Numbered from the stretch's first letter, positions 40,159 to 50,194 are shown. The stretch is DNA of 64,000 nucleotides from Chloroflexaceae bacterium (GCA_012032475.1 JAAUSY010000003.1:1-64000), one strand, 5' to 3'. The notes: generated by a model from the letters alone, not told the origin. A program made the numbers and translations.

Positions 40159-40842
40159 CTACTGAGCCAACCGATACCCTACCCCCCACTCCGTCAGGAG
40201 AAGCTGCGGGTTCTGGGGGTCTTGCTCAATCTTGCGCCGCAAGTGCCAGATATACACCTTGAGGTGTTCATTATCCTTGCTCATATCCTGCCCCCACACC
40301 GCCCGTCGCAACCGCTCATGCTCCACAACCTTCCCGGCATGCTCAACGAGCACCAGCAACAACTGATACTCCGTCGGAGTAAGGTCAATCACCTTATCGT
40401 AGACCACCACCTCGCGTTTTTGCTGGTCTATGCGGAGTGACCCACCCCCGGCGACCAGCGGACGCTGGGCCGCCGGGAAGCGCCGCAGCAGCGCCCGAAT
40501 ACGCGCCAGCAATTCATCCATATTGAATGGCTTGACCAGATAATCATCCGCGCCTTTATCGAGGCCGGTGATCACATCGTTGCGCTGTGTTTTGGCCGTG
40601 AGCATCAGAACGGGCACCTGTGAGAAGTCACGAATGCGGCGGCACGCCTCCAACCCATCCATGTTCGGCATGATAACATCCAGGATAACCAGGTCTGGGC
40701 GCTGCTTTCGGACCAATTCCACGCACTCAGAACCATCGGATGCCTGGATCACGTTGTAGCCCTCGTGCTCGAGCGAAACGCGAACCAACTCACGCAAACT
40801 CTGGTCATCATCAGTGATTATGATGGTACGCTGCTGATTCAT
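40159..40842 (-). CDS. OmpR-type response regulator
   Basis: A 227-residue regulator. Seen: a receiver with IIITDDDQS, phosphoacceptor Asp in PDLVILDVIMPNMDG and Lys in DDYLVKPF, then a winged HTH with LTPTEYQLLLVLVEHAG and HLRRKIEQDP...GVGYRLAQ. It has no adjacent kinase. It overlaps the end of the TlpA-like gene by 32 bases, so the three genes 41718 to 40159 form one unit. Confidence 0.93.
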   Translation of the reverse strand: MNQQRTIIITDDDQSLRELVRVSLEHEGYNVIQASDGSECVELVRKQRPDLVILDVIMPNMDGLEACRRIRDFSQVPVLMLTAKTQRNDVITGLDKGADDYLVKPFNMDELLARIRALLRRFPAAQRPLVAGGGSLRIDQQKREVVVYDKVIDLTPTEYQLLLVLVEHAGKVVEHERLRRAVWGQDMSKDNEHLKVYIWHLRRKIEQDPQNPQLLLTEWGVGYRLAQ

Positions 40843-41509
40843 GAATTCCTCGACTTATCTCTCTTCGACCTTCGACAAGGACCGCCGCTTCCTGATTCAG
40901 CCGGACAAACCACGCGGCGATCTCCTCCGCCGTAATCTCACGGGGGAGCACGTAGCGAATGGTTCCCTGGCGATCAATGAAAAAGCTCGTTGGAATGGGA
41001 TAGACCCGGTATTCTCTGGTGACTTCTCCCCGGATATCCAGCGCGATGGGGTAGGTAACCCCAAGCTGTTCAACCACCTCGCGAATATCCTCGTGCGTGC
41101 GTTTTTGCCCCTGCTCATCCACCTCGCTGTCGAACAGGTTGATACCAATCACCACCAATCCCTGCTCGCGCAGTTGCTCATAGGCAGCCTGCAATTCGGG
41201 CATTTCGTGGACACACGGGCCACACCAACTTCCCCAGAAGTTGACCAGGATAATCTTGCCCTGGTAGTCAGCAAGGCGCACTTCTCCCCCATCCGTCGTG
41301 GGCAGGGTAAAATCGGGGGCCGGGCGACGGGACTCCGGTGCGGCGGGCATGGCGGCTCCCTGCCCCCCCACGACCAACCAGATAGCGACCACCAGCACCA
41401 GCGACAGCCCTATTCCGCCCAGAGCATACCAGTATTCTCTGGCAACGGGAAACCGGGATGGTCGGGTAGTCGCCGGGGGCGGGTCCGGAAGACTCCCTCC
41501 GATGCTCAC
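40811..41509 (-). CDS. TlpA/ResA-like membrane thioredoxin
   Basis: A 232-residue protein. Seen: one N-terminal membrane helix (YALGGIGLSLVLVVAIWLVV), an exported linker, and a thioredoxin fold with the active site FWGSWCGPCVHEMPEL and cis-Pro in YPIPTSFFIDRQG. Such proteins reduce disulfides outside the membrane, often during cytochrome c maturation. The C-terminus (after about 205) is a charged extension. It is coupled to the J-like gene upstream (ATGA). Confidence 0.92.
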   Translation of the reverse strand: MSIGGSLPDPPPATTRPSRFPVAREYWYALGGIGLSLVLVVAIWLVVGGQGAAMPAAPESRRPAPDFTLPTTDGGEVRLADYQGKIILVNFWGSWCGPCVHEMPELQAAYEQLREQGLVVIGINLFDSEVDEQGQKRTHEDIREVVEQLGVTYPIALDIRGEVTREYRVYPIPTSFFIDRQGTIRYVLPREITAEEIAAWFVRLNQEAAVLVEGRREISRGIHESAAYHHNH

Positions 41510-41718
41510 ATCATACGACCGGCGCAGCGCCGGTCCGACAGCACCCGGTAGGCCTGCTCCAGTTCTTCCGTGCGCTGTGCGGCCATTTGCCGCACCTCTT
41601 CGTCCAGGCCAGCGACCCGTCCCGGGCGATAACGCTCGCGCTGACGAGCATAAGCCTGCTCAATCTCTTCCTGGGTTGCTCCAGGGACAACATCCAGAAT
41701 GGCATAATACGTATTCAT
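41506..41718 (-). CDS. DnaJ-like small protein lacking the HPD motif
   Basis: A 70-residue protein that follows the J-domain pattern YYAILDVVPGATQEEIEQAYARQ and ELEQAYRVLSD, but the loop that should hold HPD reads RYRPGR. Without HPD it cannot stimulate DnaK in the usual way; a binding-only role is possible. ATG 41718 starts the three-gene unit. Confidence 0.65.
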   Translation of the reverse strand: MNTYYAILDVVPGATQEEIEQAYARQRERYRPGRVAGLDEEVRQMAAQRTEELEQAYRVLSDRRCAGRMM

Positions 41719-41772
41719 AGCGTAGGCTTATTTTAACATAGTTTTGGCATTCGGGTTACGACCGTCGGCCTT

Positions 41773-41783
41773 GACCCGCGGTC
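41773..41783. promoter_or_regulatory. GACCCGCGGTC palindrome between operons
   Basis: An 11 bp palindrome variant of the core seen at 8269-8287 and 13752-13766 (arms GACC and GGTC), in the gap between kdpE and the J-like gene. The preceding GTTACGACCGTCGG is also shared with 13750. Confidence 0.35.
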
Positions 41784-41831
41784 ACGCCCAGAACCCCCCC
41801 AGAAACAGAAGGAGACGTTCGGTGGCCGGAA

Positions 41832-42551
41832 TCACTCACTTGCCAGACGGTAGCCCACCCCCGGCTCCGTGAGCAGGTAGCGCGGGCGGGCCGGGTTCGC
41901 CTCCAGCTTGCGGCGCAGGTGCCCCATATAGACCCGCAAATAGTGGCTTTCCTGGGCATAGCCCGGCCCCCACGCCTCCTGGAGCAACTGCCGATGGGTG
42001 ACCACTCGCCCGGCAAAGCGCACCAGCACCACCAGCAAACCATACTCTCGTGGCGTGAGATGCACCTCCGTACCCTCCACAAACACCCGCCGCTGGGACA
42101 GGTCTACCCGCAGCCCACCCACCCCAAACACCGGCTCCTCCGTGCCGCTTGCCGCCCGCGCCGCCTGCCGCAGCGCCACCCGCATACGAGCCATAAGTTC
42201 GCCCACCCCGAACGGCTTCGTGAGATAATCATCCGCACCCGCATCGAGCGCATCTATCTTGTCCTGCTCCTGCCCACGCGCCGAAAGCACAATCATCGGG
42301 GTAGTGCTCCATTCGCGCAGCCGGCGGGTCACCTCCAACCCATCCATATCGGGCAACCCCAGGTCAAGAATAATCAGGTCTGGCTGGCGCACAGCGGCCA
42401 GCGTCAACCCCTCTTGCCCGGTCATCGCCTCCAGCAGATGATAGCCATTGCTCGTGAGGGACGCTCGGAGGAACCGGTGGATTTGCGGCTCATCCTCAAT
42501 GACCAGAACCGTCACCGCCCTGCGGCCCGACCCCTGACCAACCATCATCAC
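41832..42551 (-). CDS. kdpE: KdpE response regulator
   Basis: A 239-residue OmpR-family regulator. Seen: a receiver (VLVIEDEPQIHRF; phosphoacceptor Asp in PDLIILDLGLPDMDG; Lys in DDYLTKPFG) and a winged HTH ending HLRRKLEANPARPRYLLTEP with GVGYRL. It lies 13 bases after kdpD with AAGGGG before ATG 42551. Its probable targets are the 11 bp periodic repeats at 50195-50247 upstream of kdpF. It should switch on kdp under low K+. Confidence 0.93.
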   Translation of the reverse strand: MMMVGQGSGRRAVTVLVIEDEPQIHRFLRASLTSNGYHLLEAMTGQEGLTLAAVRQPDLIILDLGLPDMDGLEVTRRLREWSTTPMIVLSARGQEQDKIDALDAGADDYLTKPFGVGELMARMRVALRQAARAASGTEEPVFGVGGLRVDLSQRRVFVEGTEVHLTPREYGLLVVLVRFAGRVVTHRQLLQEAWGPGYAQESHYLRVYMGHLRRKLEANPARPRYLLTEPGVGYRLASE

Positions 42552-42564
42552 GACCCCTTCTGGC

Positions 42565-45276
42565 TCATTCCATTATCCCGACCTCCGGTGGTTCGCCCTC
42601 TATCGGCAGACTGAAGGAGAACACCGCACCCCCGCCGGGGCGATTCACCGCCCAGATTCGCCCGCCGTGGGCCGCTATCATCCCACGGCAAATCGCCAAC
42701 CCCAACCCGACGCCACGCCGTGCTCCCGCCGGCTGGGCCTGGGCAAACTTCTCAAAAATACGCTCCTCATCACCCGGTGGCACCCCCGGCCCATCATCGG
42801 CGATAGCAACCACCACGCTGGCAGGGATGGATACCGCACCGGAATCAGCCGGTATGGCGTGGGACGAAAGCGCTATCGGACTGCCAGGCGGAGTATACTT
42901 CAACGCATTGTCCAGCAGGTTGATGAGCACCTGCTCAATCAGCACGCTGTCGAGCGGCACCAGCGGCAGGTCGGGCGGCAGGTCAAGGTGCAATTGGCGA
43001 CCATGCAACCGGGCATCCAGCCGGTGCAGCGCCGCGCCCACCACCTCCTCAAGAGGCTGCCACTCCTTGCGCACCTGAATGGTACCTGTTTCGATGCGCG
43101 TCATATCCAGCACCCCATTAACCAGCCGCCCCAACCGCTCCGCCTCCTCATAGATAGCCAGCAGCAAATCGTGGCGGTCGGACGGCCCCAGGGCCCCGCC
43201 GTGTTCCAGCAAACTGCTGGCCGCACCGATGATGCCGGCCAGCGGCGTGCGCACATCGTGCGAAACGGAACTGAGCAGCGAACTGCGCAGCCGCTCCGTT
43301 TTGACCCGCACCTGGGCCTGCTGGGCTTCCGCAGCCAGCGCCACCCGCTCCAATGCCAGCGCCGTCTGGCTCGCAAAGGCTTCCAGCAAGTGCCGCTGTT
43401 CGGGCGTGGCACTCGTGGCAGGCTGCGATAGGCGCACACCGAGCACCCCCACGGTCTGTTGCCCGGCCAGCAATGGCACATAGAGCAACTCCGCGCCCGG
43501 CAGCGTATCGGTCGTGCGTCCGGCCAGGTGCCCGTGGTCAAAGACCCACTGGGCCACCCCGCATTCGGCACGACTCAGCGTCTCGGCAGGAACCTGCCCG
43601 GCCCGCACGGTCACGTGCCCCTGGTCGTCTGGCAGCAGGATCACCGCCTCGCTGGCAAACACCTCGCCGACATGGTGGACCGCGTGGTCCAGGATGGTCT
43701 GACAATCGTTAGCCGCGGCAAAAGCCCGGCTGATAGCATACAACGCAGCCGTGCGGCGTTCGCGCCAACGCGCCACCTCGGCCTGCTCGCGGATGCGCAC
43801 CGTGAGGGTGCTGATGACCAGCGCAACGGTGAGCATCACCGGGAAGGTGACGAGGTACTGGGAATCATCCACTTCGAGTGTGTAATAGGGCATGGTAAAG
43901 AAGAAATTGAAGGCGACCACGCTCGCCACCGAAGCCACCACCGCCGCACTACGGCGCACGCGAGTTGCCAGCATCGTGATACCAAGCAGATAGACGAGGA
44001 TGACGTTATTCTGGCCGATAGATGGAAAAAGCACCACCCCGCTCATGGTGCAAACCACCAGCATCACCCCGACCCACCCATAGTCCGACCAGCGCAACGT
44101 AGGGTGCAGGATGGGAGAAGGCACCACCGGTGCAGAAACGTCGTCGCTCCCACTGACGAAGGTCACATCTATCTCGTCGCTCTGGCGCACCAGCGTGTCG
44201 GCAAACGAACCCACCAGCAATTCGCGCCAGCGAGGATGAGACGGCTTCCCCGCCATGATGCGCGAGACATTGCGCGTGCGGGCATAGGCAATAATCTCGT
44301 CAGCCGCACGGTGCCCCTCCAGGGTCACGACCTCCGCGCCCAGTTGCTCGGCCAGCCGCAGCGTCTGGGACACGCGCATACGGTCCAGGTCGGGCAAACG
44401 CCGGGTGTGCGGGGTCTCCACATAGACCGCCAGCCACGGAGCCTGCATGCGCTGCGCCATCCGGCAGGCCGCCCGTACGACCCGCGCCGAGGATGGGCTG
44501 GGGCTGACGCACACCAGCAACCGTTCGGTGGTCGGCCAAGTCTGGGCAATCGCATGATCGCGCTTGTAGTGCTGCATCTGCGCGTCTACGCGGTCGGCAG
44601 CGCAGCGCAGGGCCAGTTCCCGCAGGGCCATCAGGTTGCCCTTCCGGAAGAAATGCCGGGCGGCAACCTGGGCCTGCTGCGGCACATAGACTTTGCCTTC
44701 TGCAAGCCGCTGGAGCAGGTCGTCGGGGGACAGGTCAACCACTTCGATCTCGTCGGCGTGATTGATAATAGCGTCGGGCACCGTCTCACGAATGACGACG
44801 CCGGTAATCTGCGCGACCACATCTCCCAGGCTCTCGATGTGCTGCACATTGACGGTCGTATACACCTCTATCCCCGCTTGCAGCAGTTCTTCCGCATCCT
44901 GCCAGCGCTTGTGGTGGCGCGAACCAGGCACATTCGTGTGCGCCAGTTCATCCAGCAGCAGCAGCGCTGGCCGCCGCTCCAGGGCCGCATCCAGGTCGAA
45001 CTCGGGCAGAATGGCGGTGCGATAGCATAGCCTGGTGGGGGGCAACCGCTCCAGGCCATCCAGCAGGGCTTCGGTTTCGGGCCGCCCATGCGTTTCCACC
45101 CAACCCACCACCACGTCCACCCCTTCGGCGCAGCGCTGGTGGGCCGCTTCAAGCATGGCGTAGGTCTTGCCCACCCCTGCTGCCGCGCCAAAGAAAACCT
45201 TGAGTTTGCCGCGGGTCTGCTGTTGCTCGGCTTGTTGCACGCGGGCAAGAAGCTCCTCCGGGTCCGGTCGTTTCAT
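42565..45276 (-). CDS. kdpD: KdpD sensor histidine kinase
   Basis: About 903 residues. Seen: the N-terminal KdpD/USP domain (GKLKVFFGAAAGVGKTYAML; VYTTVNVQHIESLGDVV), a universal-stress segment, four membrane helices of the DUF4118 type (about 420-510), a GAF domain, HisKA with SSVSHDVRTPLAGIIG and HATPase_c with VLINLLDNALKYTPP and ADDGPGVPPGDEERIFEKF. The start ATG 45276 overlaps the kdpC stop (ATGA). The longer frame from 45369 lies in kdpC and is rejected. It senses K+ limitation and osmotic change. Confidence 0.95.
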   Translation of the reverse strand: MKRPDPEELLARVQQAEQQQTRGKLKVFFGAAAGVGKTYAMLEAAHQRCAEGVDVVVGWVETHGRPETEALLDGLERLPPTRLCYRTAILPEFDLDAALERRPALLLLDELAHTNVPGSRHHKRWQDAEELLQAGIEVYTTVNVQHIESLGDVVAQITGVVIRETVPDAIINHADEIEVVDLSPDDLLQRLAEGKVYVPQQAQVAARHFFRKGNLMALRELALRCAADRVDAQMQHYKRDHAIAQTWPTTERLLVCVSPSPSSARVVRAACRMAQRMQAPWLAVYVETPHTRRLPDLDRMRVSQTLRLAEQLGAEVVTLEGHRAADEIIAYARTRNVSRIMAGKPSHPRWRELLVGSFADTLVRQSDEIDVTFVSGSDDVSAPVVPSPILHPTLRWSDYGWVGVMLVVCTMSGVVLFPSIGQNNVILVYLLGITMLATRVRRSAAVVASVASVVAFNFFFTMPYYTLEVDDSQYLVTFPVMLTVALVISTLTVRIREQAEVARWRERRTAALYAISRAFAAANDCQTILDHAVHHVGEVFASEAVILLPDDQGHVTVRAGQVPAETLSRAECGVAQWVFDHGHLAGRTTDTLPGAELLYVPLLAGQQTVGVLGVRLSQPATSATPEQRHLLEAFASQTALALERVALAAEAQQAQVRVKTERLRSSLLSSVSHDVRTPLAGIIGAASSLLEHGGALGPSDRHDLLLAIYEEAERLGRLVNGVLDMTRIETGTIQVRKEWQPLEEVVGAALHRLDARLHGRQLHLDLPPDLPLVPLDSVLIEQVLINLLDNALKYTPPGSPIALSSHAIPADSGAVSIPASVVVAIADDGPGVPPGDEERIFEKFAQAQPAGARRGVGLGLAICRGMIAAHGGRIWAVNRPGGGAVFSFSLPIEGEPPEVGIME

Positions 45277-45881
45277 GGAGCCAGGGACGTTTCCTCCTCT
45301 CCGGCCAGATTTTCCAGGGCGATATTTAGTGCGAGCACGTTCACCACCGGCTCTCCTAGCAGACCGCACCCCCGCCCCTGGGTGTGCGTTGCCACCAGTT
45401 GTCGCACCACCGCTTCATCCAACCCCCGCGACCGGGCCACCCGGGCCACCTGATAGGCGGCGGCGGCAGGGCTGATGTGCGGGTCTAACCCGCTTCCGGA
45501 AGCCGTCACCAGGTCAATGGGAATGGGCGCGGTATTGGTCGGGTCTGCTCCCCGCAGGGCCTCCACCCGCGCCCGTGCGGCTGCCAGCAGATTCGGGTTC
45601 AGCGGGCCATAGTTCGAGCCGGATGAAGCGGCGGCCTGGTAGGGAAAGGGCGCGGTGGCCGAGAGCCGCCCCCAGAAAGCACCAGGGTCGCGGAATGCTT
45701 GCCCGATGAGCCTGGACCCTACCACCTGCCCACGGTGCTCAATCAGGCTTCCGCCGGCCTGATACGGGAAGAGCACCTGGGCAAAGCCCGTCACCGTCAG
45801 TGGATAGATCCCCCCGGTGATGAGAGTCATCATCAGCACCAGCATCAGGGTCGGTCGTATCTGTTGGCGTATCATCCCCAT
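45273..45881 (-). CDS. kdpC: KdpC subunit of the K+-transporting ATPase
   Basis: A 202-residue protein with one N-terminal membrane helix (TLMLVLMMTLITGGIYPLTV) and the KdpC pattern LIGQAFRDPGAFWGRLSAT, then SSGSNYGPLNP and LGEPVVNVLALNIALE. KdpC stabilises the KdpA-KdpB complex. ATG 45881 has GGGGGG upstream; its stop overlaps kdpD. It follows the 43-residue gene below. Confidence 0.95.
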   Translation of the reverse strand: MGMIRQQIRPTLMLVLMMTLITGGIYPLTVTGFAQVLFPYQAGGSLIEHRGQVVGSRLIGQAFRDPGAFWGRLSATAPFPYQAAASSGSNYGPLNPNLLAAARARVEALRGADPTNTAPIPIDLVTASGSGLDPHISPAAAAYQVARVARSRGLDEAVVRQLVATHTQGRGCGLLGEPVVNVLALNIALENLAGEEETSLAP

Positions 45882-45909
45882 GGTTACCCCCCGTTGTCTC
45901 CTGGTCTGT

Positions 45910-46041
45910 CTATACGCCCATCGCCTGGGCCAATCCGATCAGAAACGCCAGCGCAAACACCATCACGACCAGACTACCGAGGCAATAGCGCATCGTCATG
46001 AGCAGCATATCACATATCAGCCGTTCTTCGTACGAGAACAT
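45910..46041 (-). CDS. 43-residue membrane protein in the kdp operon
   Basis: This short frame reads MFSYEERLICDMLLMTMRYC then a hydrophobic helix (LGSLVVMVFALAFLIGLAQA). AAAGGAGG lies seven bases before ATG 46041, an excellent ribosome site. It fills the gap between kdpB (stop 46086) and kdpC (start 45881). It is not KdpF, which is present upstream of kdpA. It may be a small accessory subunit of the Kdp pump. The Tyr/Glu/Arg-rich N-terminus faces the cytoplasm if the positive-inside rule applies. Confidence 0.65.
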   Translation of the reverse strand: MFSYEERLICDMLLMTMRYCLGSLVVMVFALAFLIGLAQAMGV

Positions 46042-46085
46042 GGGAGCGCCTCCTTTCACATTGCCTCACACCGCCTCACACCGCC

Positions 46086-48205
46086 TCAAAAGACCAGGTT
46101 CAGGGCCACATCTATCACTTTGATACCAACAAAGGGCGCAACCAACCCACCCAACCCGTACCCCAGCAGGTTGTCACGCAGGAGTGCTGCTGCCCCCACC
46201 GCACGGTAGCGCACACCGCGGAGCGCCAGCGGGATGAGCGCAATGATGACGAGGGCATTGAAGATGACCGCCGAGAGAACGGCGCTCTGTGGGGTTGCCA
46301 GCCGCATGATGTTGAGCGCGTCCAGCGCCGGGTAGGTGGTGGCGAATGCCGCCGGGATGATAGCAAAGTACTTTGCCACATCGTTGGCAAGGCTGAAGGT
46401 CGTGAGCACCCCGCGTGTCATCAGGAGTTGCTTGCCCACAGCAACTACTTCAATCAACTTGGTCGGACTGGAGTCGAGATCGATCAAGTTGGCCGCCTCC
46501 TTCGCCGCCTGGGTGCCAGTGTTCATCGCCACAGCTACATCTGCCTGGGCCAGCGCCGGCGCGTCGTTGGTACCGTCGCCGGTCATCGCCACCAACCGCC
46601 CGCCCGCCTGATAATCGCGGATCAACTTCAGCTTGGTTTCGGGGGTCGCCTCCGCCAGAAAATCATCTACGCCTGCCTCTGCCGCAATCGCCGCCGCCGT
46701 GAGCGGGTTGTCGCCGGTAATCATCACCGTCTTGATGCCCATGCGTCGCAGTTCGGCAAAGCGCTCGGTGATGCCGCCCTTCACGATGTCTTTGAGTTGC
46801 ACCACGCCAAGCACCTCCGCCCCATCCGCCACCACCAGCGGGGTAGCCCCCTGCCGCGCCACCTTCTCCACCGTGGCCTGCACATCGGGCGGCAGGCGGC
46901 TGCCTCGCCGCCGGATATGCTCCGCTATGGCATCGGCTGCGCCTTTGCGTATCTGGCGACCATCGGGTAGGTCAACCCCGCTCATGCGCGTATGGGCGCT
47001 GAAGGGCACAAACACGGCCCCCAGGGCTTGCATATCGCGCCCGCGCAAGCCGAATTGTTCCTTTGCCAGCACCACGATGCTGCGCCCTTCGGGGGTTTCG
47101 TCGGGCAGCGAGGCCAGTTGGGCCGCATCCGCCAGGGACGCCGCGCTGGTCCCCGCTGCCGGCAGAAACGCGGTCGCCTGCCGGTTGCCCAGCGTAATCG
47201 TGCCGGTCTTATCGAGCAGCAGCACGTCTACATCACCCGCCGATTCGACGGCCCGTCCCGACATCGCAATGACGTTCGCCCGGATCATCCGGTCCATCCC
47301 CGCAATGCCGATGGCCGGGAGCAACCCCCCGATGGTCGTCGGGATGAGGCACACCAGCAGCGCCAGCAGCACCGTGATGGTCACGGGTTGGCCCTGCCCG
47401 GCCTGCGCCACGCAGTAGAGCGAGAAGGGCAGCAGCGTGACGGTCACCAGCAGAAAGATGATCGTGAGCGCGGCAAGCAGGATGTGCAGTGCGATTTCGT
47501 TCGGGGTCTTTTGCCGCTTCGCGCCCTCAATCAGGTCAATCATCCGGTCGAGAAACGCCTCGCCCGGATTGGTCGTGATGCGGACCAGCAGCCAGTCAGA
47601 GAGCAGGCGCGTGCCCCCCGTGACGGCGCTATGGTCGCCGCCGCTCTCGCGGATGACCGGCGCGCTCTCGCCGGTGATGGCGCTCTCGTCTACCGAAGCC
47701 ACCCCGGCCATGACCTCGCCGTCACCAGGGATGCTATCACCCGCCTCGACCAGGACCACATCGCCCTTTCTCAGCGTGCTGGCTGGCACGTTCGTGTAGC
47801 TGCCGGGTGGGGGGGCTGAACCTGGCGTGGTGGGCAGGTGGCCGGGCAGTTTCTTTGCCTGCCCGTCCTGACGGGCGCGGCGCAGACTGTCGGCCTGCGC
47901 TCTGCCGCGTCCTCGGCCATCGCCTCGGCAAAATTGGCAAACAGCAGCGTCCCCCAGAGCCAGCCGGTGATGGCAAAGATAAAACTGACGGGCGCTTCCC
48001 CCGGCCCTGCGAGTGCCTGCCCCAGCAACAGCGTTGCCAGCATGCTGCCCACCCACACCACAAACATCACTGGATTGCGGATCTGGTGGCGCGGGTTGAG
48101 CTTGCCCAGCGCGGCATACATGGCCGACCATACCAGGGTGGGTTCCCACAGCGGGCGGGACCGGGTGCGGGTGGGGGTTACCTGAATTTCCGATGGGGAA
48201 GTCAT
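46086..48205 (-). CDS. kdpB: KdpB catalytic subunit, one-base frameshift
   Basis: About 706 residues when read across a frameshift. Seen: the membrane start ([20 protein letters not shown]), TGES loop [13 protein letters not shown], phosphorylation motif [14 protein letters not shown], nucleotide domain, and [20 protein letters not shown] with [20 protein letters not shown]. The two frames join at about 47910-47912: [11 protein letters not shown] in one frame should continue as [14 protein letters not shown] in the other, needing one extra G. It is either a sequencing or assembly error or a real inactivating deletion. The enzyme hydrolyses ATP to drive K+ import through KdpA. Confidence 0.88.
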
Positions 48206-48223
48206 AGGTTCTCCTCTTCGGTT

Positions 48224-49965
48224 CTACTGATACCACATCAGATGTTCTGCGATGGGACCAAGCGCCAGCACCGGAAAGAAGGTGAGCGCCCCGACGATGA
48301 GCACCACCCCCACCAGCAGCGCCACAAAAAGCGGCGTGTGGGTGGGTAGCGTGCCCGGCCCGGCAGGCACCGTCTTTTGGCGGCCAGCGAACCAGCGATA
48401 GCCAGCACCGGCAAAGCGACCCCGAAACGCCCCGCCACCATCGCCACGCCCCCCACGAGGTTGTAGAAGAGGGAATCGCTGCTGAGGCCAGCAAAGGCGC
48501 TGCCGTTGTTGTTGGCACAGGACGCAAAGGCATACAGAACTTCGCTCAGGCCGTGCGCCCCCGGGTCCTGCAATCCGTCCAGACCCACGGGCGTGATGAT
48601 CGCGGCGGCGGTGCCGATGAGCACGAACGCCGGGGGTATCAGGATGGCAATGGAGGCCATTTTCATCTCAAAGGCCTCCACCTTCTTGCCCAGGTATTCA
48701 GGCGTGCGCCCGACCATCAGGCCGGCAACGAATACCGCAACGATAGCAAAGATGAGCAGGCCATACAGCCCGGAACCAACCCCGCCAAAGATGACTTCGC
48801 CCAGCAGCATCAGGAACAGGGGCACCAACCCGCCCAGGGGGGTAAACGAATCGTGCATCGCGTTGACCGAGCCGTTGGATGCCGCGGTTGTTACGGTGGC
48901 CCACAGCGCCGAGTCGGTGATGCCGAAGCGGGTTTCTTTGCCTTCCATATTGCCACCGGGCTGCCCCTCGCTGGCCGCGATGTCGGCCCCCAGGGCCGCG
49001 AGGTGCGGGTTGCCCTGCTGTTCGGCCACCACGGCGGCCAGCAGCAGCGGCCCGAATACCAATAGCATCGCGGCCAGCAGCGCCCACCCCTGACGCGGAT
49101 CGCCCACCAGGATACCAAAGGTGATGCACAGCGCGGCAGGGATGAGCAGGATTGCCAACCCCTCCAGGAAGTTCGAGAACGCGGTCGGGTTTTCCAGCGG
49201 GTGGGCCGAATTGGTGTTGAAGAAGCCCCCACCGTTGGTGCCCAGTTGCTTGATGGCAATCTGGGATGCGGCCGGCCCCAGGGCTATCACCTGCTCCGTC
49301 ACCAGGTGACCATCGGCATCGGTGGTCGTTTCCAGCAAACGCGCCGTTGGGTAGGGGGCGAAGGTCTGCACCACGCCCTCGGAGATGAGCGCCAGCGCCA
49401 GCACAAACGCGAGCGGCAGCAGGATGTAGAGCACGCCACGGGTCAGGTCGGCCCAGGCGTTGCCAATGGTGGACGCCGATCTGCGGGCAATGCCGCGAGT
49501 GAGCGCCACCAGCACGGCCATCCCCGTTGCCGCCGAAAGGAAGTTCTGCACCGTCAGTCCGGCCATCTGCGAGAAGTAGCTCATCGTCACTTCGCCGCTA
49601 TAGTTCTGCCAGTTGGTGTTGGTGACAAAGCTCGTCGCCACATTGAAGGCCGTGTCGGGGCGCAACCCGGCCAGGTGCTGCGGGTTGAGCGGCAGCACCC
49701 CTTGCAGCAGCAACAACAGCAAGAGCACCAACCCACCCACCGCGTTGACCAGCAGGATGACCAGGGCATACGTCGTCCAATGCATCTCCTCGTCGGCCCG
49801 AACCCCGCACCCGCGGTAGATGAGCCACTCGGCAGGTGCGAACAGACGGTTCAAGCCGGCGGGTTCGTCCTGGTAGATTTTTGCCATATACCAACCGACA
49901 GGCCTGACCAGCAGCAGCAGCGCGGCGAGGAAGACGCCAATACGGAGATAGGTCATCGTCGTCAT
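48224..49965 (-). CDS. kdpA: KdpA channel subunit, one-base frameshift near the C-terminus
   Basis: About 580 residues when corrected. Seen: filter-like loops [49 protein letters not shown] and [15 protein letters not shown], plus about ten membrane helices. Around 48375-48378 (TTTT on the plus strand) a single base is missing: the as-read frame gives AAKRRCLPG and stops at 48238, whereas adding one A restores [20 protein letters not shown] and a normal KdpA end at TAG 48224. ATG 49965 overlaps the kdpF stop (TGATG). The kdpB ribosome site follows. Confidence 0.9.
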
Positions 49966-50054
49966 CAGAACACCTCCGGCTTCAGCAGGGCCACCACCAG
50001 ATAGACGAGCAGGAAAACGGCTACGACGCCACCAACGATAGGTATGAGGGTCAC
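49965..50054 (-). CDS. kdpF: KdpF small subunit
   Basis: A 29-residue membrane peptide reading VTLIPIVGGVVAVFLLVYLV (GTG start read as Met) then VALLKPEVF, the KdpF pattern of one helix ending YLVxALLKPExF. GAGGAG lies just before the GTG at 50054. Its TGA overlaps the kdpA ATG. KdpF is thought to stabilise the complex. Confidence 0.9.
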   Translation of the reverse strand: MTLIPIVGGVVAVFLLVYLVVALLKPEVF

Positions 50055-50194
50055 AGGTTTCTCCTCGTTATGATGCCCTGAATACCAGCAGGGCGCTCTG
50101 AGGATATTACACCAGAAACGGCATCAAAAGGGGATCAAGAAGTGGGTAGAGCGCGTAAACATCCGATCAAAATCGAAACGGCCTCCCCTCACAC

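Noticed and set aside
48206-48533. A longer KdpB start upstream of 48205
   Set aside because: This part is the third frame of the kdpA end; the true KdpB start is 48205 in another frame and joins after the frameshift.
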